From assembly GCA_964200075.2 (NCBI GenBank), contig CAXNAA020000468.1, forward strand, positions 1-21,058: a stretch of 21,058 nucleotides of DNA, read 5' to 3'. The stretch is from Sphacelaria rigidula. Its lineage: Eukaryota; Phaeophyceae; Sphacelariales. A model generated the notes under the pieces. It had not been told where the DNA came from, searched no databases, and saw only the letters and a program-made list of their open reading frames with translations. Positions 10,315 through 19,300 of this stretch are shown piece after piece (the first letter of the stretch is position 1; each line of letters starts with the position of its first letter). A program made the translations under genes and the position numbers.

Positions 10315-13300
10315 ACCCCCCCCCCCCCCCCCCCCCCCCCCCCGGCGGTCTCATGACTATGGCATGCATGTTCACGAGTACACCGCCGGAACCCCGCGAA
10401 TCCCCGGGACGCCTCCAAGTCTTTACCTCCGAAATATCTACCGACAGTTTCTTCGGCCTCACGGACTGGAATAGCTCTCCCGCATCGCGTCGTCCTTTCA
10501 TCAAATACTAGTAATATTGAGCTGCTGACGTCTTCACGCGCTCAACGATGAAAATTCAGATCCAGCTGATTGAAAAAGCCTGTATCTTTCAATATCCAAA
10601 CCCTTGTCCCCCCGTCCTCAACTGGCAGATGGCGTACGAGATGGACCACCGAGGCTCGGCAAAATTTAAAACATGCGAAAAAATCCGACTAATCTGACTG
10701 GCTGAGTGTCCCATGCAGAGCGGGCGACGATAAGCGAAGACGTACGCTGCCCGATCACTAACCACTGAAAGATGAAACAGACACACACACAATTCCTCGT
10801 CACAGACGCGCTCAATCTCAATACCCACCCCGTCTTTTTCATCGCTTTATGGGTGCAATCACACACACAAAACACATGAGAACATTGGCTGCAGATTTCA
10901 GTAAATATGTTACACTCCGGTCGCCCCGGTGGCTCAGTTGGTAACTTCAAAGCCCTCTGACGGTTGAGTCGTGGGTTCAATTATCGGAGCGATCTGGGAT
11001 TTTCTCTCACACTATGCCCAACAGTGGAGAGCGACTGTGTCGTGGGTACACAAAATTCGACTTCACGGTCGACGAGGGAAAGGGACTGCTGAACCCCTCT
11101 CGCGATAAAAAATAAAGGTGAGCACCGCAGAAGGAAGGTGGGGTATTAAAAACAAATAAAAAAGCTTCTGTGCTGACCTTCCTCCTCTGTGACCCCGATT
11201 GGTGCGCCCACATATACCGAGAGGGTGTAGACCGGCGTCCGGAATAGAAGGGACGACAATACACACACAACACTACCTGTACTAATCATAATAACCCCAA
11301 ATGAACCGCACCGACGTGACCAAAACAAGGACAACACGAGACGGAAACACTTGGCACATACACGCGCACACACGTACGATGAAAAAAACAGGGTAACAAC
11401 AACAACAAAAATCGACAAACAGCTTTTTTTTTCTCACCCATCCATACAGCAAGGACTGCTCGCCAAACGGCCCGGTCCTGGTGAAATTCATCCATGTTGT
11501 ACACCACCGACGCCCACAACCAACAGGGCAACACACAGACAGACAGAGTACACACACACGCACATGAGCACAAACAGTACAAACGGCACAAACGAACAGG
11601 CACGAAGATGAACAGTCAGGAGGCAGAGACGCACGAAACCCGGAACACGGGACTACATACAGGCACAGTGATACCTTCCGATACAGGGGTTTCGAGCCAC
11701 TTCATTCATGGAAGAGCAAATTTTATCCTGGTGCTCTTGATACCAAATGTACAACGGTTAGGACAAATCATCACGGGTTCGAATCACCAAATCAACGATT
11801 TCTTCGGCTTGATTGCCCGAACGGGTGAAAAGAGTTGACCGCTCGTCCAAGGGGTACCCACGCAACTTTTGCACCATTCGACGTGTCTGAGCTGCGTGTA
11901 CCTGGGTTGCAACGCTGATAACAAAGTCTAGGGATTTATTCGTACGATTCGAATCAATTAAACTAAAACCAAGTAATTTTCAGACGAATCATTGACTTGT
12001 CCGACCCTTGAAATGTACACAGGGGGTAGGGTATCCCATCACCACATGCATGAGACGCGCGCTGAACTCCCGGTGTTTCTTCTAGCCGATAACGTCAACA
12101 GCTTACACTCTACATTTTTCGTGCGCCGACCAAGCATGTGGGGGGAGGGCACCAGTTCAATTCAACATCTTGCTTGTTGAGGCGAGTAGCGGCAACGTCT
12201 TCTTCTCCGGCCCGGGGACAAGATGCCGAAAAGTACATACAGTAGTAGAAGCACGACTGATGAATGCTTGAAATAATATTTTTCGCCATGCGTTCCCCTT
12301 CGAAACATGCGCAATGGAGTAATATTTCTTCCTTGTTTTTTTTTCCCCAACTTTTCCGCAATCATCATCACCTGATTTCTCTCTCCGTGGCGTAGGATTT
12401 CTTGTTGAACTTTTGGGACCACAGGACTCGAATCAAAGGCCAACCGCGGAGCAGCTGAATACAATAAACACAAAGCACAGAGATGAGGAAAATCGAGGGA
12501 GGGGGGGGGGGAAGCATAACACCAAAATGAAGGGGGAATAATGGGCAGGCGTGAGGAGACAGGTTGGGCAAGGCACGGCAAGGAGCATTCGAGGAGGACG
12601 ACAGCTTTGCAACAGCCGTCATAATCTAGGCTGGTTCCCTGCTTTCAGCAAACGAGAAATTACCCCCGGATCTGATTGAGCAAAGCAATTCTCGACATTC
12701 CATCAGTGTTCTAGGTCACGAAATAACGTTACGTAGACAAACCAACGGATGTACGCGCGTGTGTATGTATCAAGATGTCATTCAAAGATGGCCCACAACA
12801 ACCATTCACACGAGGGACAACTCATGAGTTAACTCAGTAATGCGGTTTGATCCATCCACAGGGAAAAGGTACCGCTGAGTTTCACCGCATAACTCCAACG
12901 CCAATGGAAAATGGTACCGCTCAGCTACACAGCATAACTCAGTCAGAGGAATTGATACCAGGTGCCGCTCAGTCATACCGTATAACCCAGCGTCTCAGTT
13001 ATACGAAAATGAGATGTGTGAGTTGAGATGTCGGACGTGTCCAACCTTCCTCACGAGTCAACCCCGCAGTGCTTACTGCGATAACGTGTGTATCTTTAAC
13101 CATAGGCACTGCTACTAAATATATCTCGAGAGTGAACGCGATCCGGAAGGGTTTTTATATCAATCCCGCGATATCAAAGTGTCAGGCATGTACCGGGTCA
13201 GGGGATCGGTTGATTGCAAGGATGTGTGTTGGGTATGGTAAATACCCGGGTACATACTTCCCCGACTCATCATGTGGCGATGGCCCGGTCTCTAAACTCT

Positions 13301-16300
13301 ACCCAAATATTGGGTGAACATAGGTACGACCGCATCACTCTTCCCATTCCCAATAACTGGTTATTGTCGAGTATGATTTTTCAAAATACCCAATTATAAA
13401 AATGCCCTGCCCAACACATATCCTTGGTTGATTGATCCGTTGAGGCTACACAGACTCATCCCACGAGAGAGAGGGAGAAGGGACGGGACGGGACGGGACG
13501 GGACGAAAATCTTAACCAGAACGAAGAAAAAAAAACACGTACATGCGTCAACTGCTTGAGAATCGGCGGGCAAGACGCCTGTGAAAACAGCCTACGCACG
13601 ACATAACGGGTCATCATCCATGCCCCTAGATCACGACCAAGTACACCAGAGTATGCCATATAGGCATGCGGACAGTCGAAAGGGGAGGGCAGTACACGGT
13701 AAAATCTACAACACAAACTACACATGAAAGGTGCCCATCATCATCATCATCATCATCAACAACAACAACAACAACAACAGAGAAAAAATGCTGGGGGAGA
13801 AGACTAGACTGCTGACCTCAAAGGTGAGACCCGCAAACGTCTTCACGATGATCACGTCCAGGAAATACACCGCCACCGCGGGGAAGGTGCTGCCAAGGAT
13901 GCGGAAGATCTGGTGCCATCATCCAACACAAAGAGGGTACACGACGACCACGGCAGAACAGGACGGAACAGTCAGTTGCAGCGGGGTGAATATGCGCAGA
14001 TAGCGTCATGCTGTACAACGATCGACGCTGAAACATGGTGTCGATTGATTCCGCAACAGTAAGTTTTTTCGCTGTCTCCCTTGGTTCGAAGCCGGTCGCC
14101 CCGGTGGCTCAGTTGGTAAGCTCGCAACCTCCCGACGGTTAGGTCGTGCTCGGTGCAGTCACACGATCTGGAATTATTACCACATCCTGGACAGTGACAA
14201 AAGATTACATTGCCAAAAAGCGTGCTGTGTACAGTATCGACTACTGAGTATATTGCAACGGGCAATAGATTCCATTCTGTACGCAGTACACTTCTTGACA
14301 ATGCAATCTTCTGTCATTATCCAGTGTGTGATTTTCTCTCACACCATGCCCAACAGTGGAAAGCGACTACATGTTGTGGGTACACTGAATTCGACTCCAC
14401 GGTCGACGACGGAAAGGAACCGCTCAACCTCTCTCACGATGAAAAAAATAAGGTAAGCACTGCAGAAGGTGGGGTATTGAAACAAAACAAGAAAGAAAGA
14501 AAAAAACGCAATCTTTCTCCCGTGTGACTCCGGTTGATGCGCCCACATGTACCGAAAGGTGTAAACTGGCGTCCAGAATAAATGGGACGACAACACACAC
14601 ACTTGTGATGCGACATAAAACCCTGGATGCCCAAACATAAAACATATTGCAGAATTTGATATGCCCAAGTGTGAGAAAAAAAAAAGACGAAGACAAACAG
14701 AGAGACAGAAGGAGAAACGAGTATTATAGGACGATATTTTGGCCAATCTAGCACATTTTCGAACTGTAAACAACCGGCCGTGCAAGCCTGGGCCAAGCAC
14801 CAAAACATGGCGTAATCTGACCCAGCTTGCACGAGTATGATTGCGATTGTGGCCATACTCTTGTTATGCGCACACATTACCTTGATCTGTAGAACCCTGG
14901 GTGACAGAGGCAGGCTCGCCTTTCCAGTACCATCATTACTAAACCTTGATTGATTGATTGATTGATCGATTGTCGCACTTTAACTGACCCCCTAGGGGTC
15001 CAGCCGTGGTGTCATGATAGACGTACCCAACAAAAATGAAACTGAAACACGCTTTGAAGAAAAGAAGGAACAGAAAGAAGAAAAAAAGTCGAACAGCATG
15101 ACATAGCAGAGGAAGTCGTAACAAAAAAAAAGTAATAAAAAGTCAACACAAACCTTACCTGAGACATTTCGTATACAATATACATTGACAAGACACGTGG
15201 TCAAAAGAGTTGCGTTGCTTGTTCATGCTTGCCTTCGTCGACACGATCACATACAAGTGGCAAAGCAAAAACAAAAGCAAAAGCAAATGAAAACACACAC
15301 ATACACAGACGAGAGAGATCACTAGAATAAACAAAACGTACCGCGTTGTAATCGTCGACGATCGACTGGAGAGCTCCGATGATGGACCCCGACGTGACCG
15401 ACACGTAGATGTTTGCCATCTACCGAACGAAAAATACATGTACAACAACAGCGACGGCGACAGCAACAGCAACAGCAACGGCACCAGCAATGGCAGCAGT
15501 CACAGCAGATGGCGACAGATATAAGAGAAATTCAAAACTCAACCGCCGTGACCCGGTGTGGTCATGGTCCAACTGATCTCACGAGGGTGACAAGACCGCG
15601 GGTATGAATCCCGGGAGATGCGCTTGGATATATTTTCAAAGTATCTGGTTTCCGCCGTTGAAAGCGTGAAGACGTACGTGATGACGTGCGTAAGTGAAGA
15701 AGAGTCCGTTCTACGGTGTTTGTCTGACAAAAGAGTTGACGCGTTGTGGGAGTGCTGATCCCCTTCAGCATGACCAAACCTCAAGGCGCCTATCGGGGGA
15801 GAGGTGGGCTGATTGATCCCCTAGACCAGTAGGCCATGGATTTCGTTCCGAGGAAAGGCAAAGGTTAAAAGTGTGACGAGAGCGAAGGGGAAAAAAGTAG
15901 TCGTGAGAGGGACATGCATCAAGCCTCTTTTCCCGGACTGCACGTACCTCATGTTTCAGAAATGAACGCAAATCTTGTTCAGAGAGACGAGACGGGTCAG
16001 GGGAAGAAAGCCGCAACAACCCCTTTGCCGATATCGGTATCTGATCAATCCCCCAATATTTTTTATTGTATTCATTCGTCGGAAAGGTTTTCCAGTCTTT
16101 TAGTCGACTGGTTCGCCTGGATGACGCTCATGATTATATCCTACTCGGACAGCGAGGATCTACTAGCCACATCTACTAGCCTACCCCCCCCCTCTCTTCC
16201 TGATTGCACGCGCGTAAAACTTATACCATTCGTGAAGATTTCCTGTACGACTCAATGGCCGACGAGGGAAAGGGACTGCTGAACCCCTCTCGCGATAAAA

Positions 16301-19300
16301 AATAAAGGCAAGCACCGCACAAGGAAGGTGGGGAAATAAAACAAACAAAAAATGATAAAAACTCCTGTGTTGGCCTTCCTTCTGTGTAACTCCGGCTGGT
16401 GCGCCCACGGGTGTCCGGAATAGATGGGACGACACACACGAACACACACACACACGCGCGCGCGCGCAGGACCGATATTATCCAATCCTCTACGCTTGTT
16501 GAGGCATCGCATGTGGTGACAACGACCCCCTCCAACCTGGGACTCTACAGTTGAGCCGTACGAATAGAGCAAGAAGCGAATCTCCTGCCAACACGGAGAC
16601 ATACCGAACCTAAGACTACGGGATTCACCACGAGAGGAAACTCACCCCTACTTGTTTGCATGGTTACCTCTATGTCAAGACCTGCAAAAGGTATGGGTCG
16701 TCCAGGTATCATCGTTTCTCCGTGTACCCGGTATCCGATCGAGTACGGGCAGACACCTACAACAGTGGCGAGGTGTATGCAGGAGGGAGCGTTCCTCCAA
16801 GATCGGCGTGTAAGTTCAGCTGCACCCGCCTTGCCGCTGCTATGAGTGTCTGCCCGTAGTCAAACGAATGCCCAGTACACGGTGAAACGGTGAGGCCTAG
16901 AAGACCCGTCTTTTTGGCAGGACTTGACATGGAGTGTAACCACGCATACAAGGAGGGGTAAGTTTCCCGTCATGATGGATCCCATAGTCTCAGCATTAAT
17001 ATGTCCCTATTGGCAGGAGATACGCTGCTTACCCTGTTGGTACGGCTCAACTGGAGAGTCCCAGCTTGGAGGGGGTCGTTGTCACCATATGCGATACCTC
17101 AACAGACATAGTGGACTGAGTAATCTCATAGTAGCTTTTGGTTTTCAATAGTGAGGGAAAGAAAAACACGGTTGTTGCTTCAAGAACAAAAAACAGGGGG
17201 GAAAAAACTTCCCGCCGGTATTCTTTCAGAACTTCCAAATTCATCCCAAAAAAAAAAAGGGAAAATAGACAACCACCGATCAAGCAAAGGCAATCGCATT
17301 GTCATGGATAATAACCATGAGAAAAAAATGAATGGAGATGAGAGAGCAAAGAAAACACACGCCCGCAGATAAAAAATGGGAGTCCATGCTTCTTTTGGGA
17401 ACCAATTATCAACAGCAAGATACATTAATACATGGTTCATTCACAAAGCGATTGTTCGGCTTGTTTTCGTGTGTAGTGTAGAGATGAAGCACACGAACGA
17501 ACACATTGAGGAGAGAGAGAAGCCCACCGCAAAAAAATACCCGAAGGAGAGCACAATTGGAAAATGACTGGGGGTATTGTGTAAACGTCGAACAACTCCG
17601 TGAACGAGTATTCAGAAGCGGCACGATGGAGCGGTGGCCGTCAAAAGCCAAATGATGCAGAAGTACCACGAGGCGTCGCTCGTGCAACAAGCAGGCCATT
17701 TCGCGCAAAATGCGACGGGAAGAAGCGCTTCGAACAAGCGACAAATTCACTCACCCTCGCAAGCCATCGAGAGACGCGGGTTGTACCAAAAAAGTAAAAC
17801 CTTTTAAGATATGACGTCCGCGCATCCCAGAACGTGTTACCCTTGTTTGGTTTGCAAGTACAAGTGCGAGGATCTCTCACGCTAACCCCCGACTCCAGCC
17901 CCCCGACCAAGATCAGACCGACAGCCCTGCGATTAGGGCAAGGGGGAAGACCCAAGTGTACGCCCGGAAGAGCCTCAGCAAAATGCGTGCTCCGCCCGCC
18001 GCTGGGCAAGCTCTCGGGACTGTGTGCCCCTAAAAAAAGATCCGAAGTATGAGGTCCAATCTAAATCAAACCACACCTCGACCATTCATGTAGCGTAATT
18101 GGGCTCGCAACGAACTCTACTGGGGCCCCCTCACTGTACCGGTAGTCGTGCAATCATTTGGTAGTAGTACAGAGGATCGGACTTGTGTGATGACAAAAGT
18201 GATGTTTAAACCGCACTGTAAAGGGGTCCCCACTGTATAGCAAAAGGGTAGTACGCGTTGTAGCACATGATCCTCCCCTGGGAGAGATTGGTTACACCGC
18301 CACCTGCGGTACTCCGCCAGCCTCTTGAGACTTTTTACGATCAGTGAAACGGGTAAAATTCCTGTGATTTGGGTCGCCTAGTCTTTTCTCTCCCCGTTGA
18401 AATCGCGGGGGCTACTTCTCACCGGTTATCGTGGCGTCTCTCTTCTTATTTTTATTTATTGGCAATGTGTCTTGTAGGGAACAGCAGGAAACGGTATCGG
18501 AAAGGCGAGCCTACGTCTGTGACCACGGGTTCGCGAGATCGGACTAATGTGCGGAAAGAAGAAGGAGAAGAAGAAGGAGGAGAAAAAGACAAAAAAGTTG
18601 GCGCACACCTGATAGAGGAAGTATCGCTCCAGAACCAGTTGCTGCACTTCACTGTGAGACTTCACGAATTCATACCGGTATGAAAGCATCTGCAATAGGG
18701 GCAAGAGCGGGTGGGGAGGGGACGGGAGGGGACGAGCGTGAGAACATGGTTACGTACTCGAGAGACTACAAAAGAGAAGCAAAAAACAATCGGAAACTAC
18801 ACGGTACACGCAACGGGCGGCTATCAATCGGCCAGCCACTTCCCATTCAAGGGTTGGCGTTGGTTGGCAGCGACGCTGTAAAACATGGCGTTCACTATTC
18901 AAGTTAGGCAACCAGGTTCACGTTTTTTTTTTTTCCCCCACCAGTATTTTTGCGGCAACCATGATGGTGGTGGAGTCAGATGATACTATGCGGGATGTAG
19001 AACCTCAACTCCGCGCAAAGGGGATGACCGAACAACGCGGCTTTCAAATGGTGAGACACCCATGGGGCAGGTTGTAACCCATGGCTGCCTCCGGAAGTGA
19101 TGATACCAGAAAATGACACAACACATTGGAGGCTGTCATCCACGTACAAGATAATCAATACGCTTCGGATCTAATATTCTTAGTAGGATGCAGCTCACCC
19201 CTCACGTGACTCGCCAAACGCACTACGGCGCTTCGCGCTTGGTGATTGATTACAAGTCTGCTCCGGCGAAAGCCCGGCGTGTTCCGTCCCGGCTTTTGGG

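Larger units (their letters stand above)
9676..11437 (-). other. Intron 6 (1762 bp)
   Basis: Contains a family-B copy, a TA microsatellite, a cluster of family-A copies with a long C tract, and a full-length SINE (10920-11272). No additional exon seen. Confidence 0.75.
12455..13816 (-). other. Intron 4 (1362 bp)
   Basis: Contains a ~46 bp tandem repeat (12836-12995), a GGGAC pentamer run (13480-13505) and an ATC/AAC microsatellite next to exon 4's donor. No exon seen. Confidence 0.75.
13910..15341 (-). other. Intron 3 (1432 bp)
   Basis: Contains SINE copy C2 with a nested palindromic insertion, and family-B copy B3. No exon seen. Confidence 0.75.
15420..18608 (-). other. Intron 2 (3189 bp)
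   Basis: Contains a CAG/CAA-type microsatellite next to exon 3, truncated SINE C3, the large foldback at 16490-17110, and a weak pair of direct copies at 18120-18172 and 18221-18268. 17640-18050 has a 122-codon minus frame I could not assign. No exon seen. Confidence 0.7.

Noticed and set aside
9900-10418. 172-codon minus-strand frame with a glycine run
   Set aside because: It is the translation of the poly-C tract and family-A copies, not a gene.
10920-10992. tRNA gene
   Set aside because: A and B boxes are present but the anticodon and T arms do not form properly and the sequence continues into the SINE body; it is a SINE head.
15914-16282. 122-codon plus-strand frame
   Set aside because: No recognisable motif; its end runs into truncated SINE C3.
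17641-18009. 122-codon minus-strand frame
   Set aside because: No family recognised and no splice or repeat support; kept only as part of intron 2.
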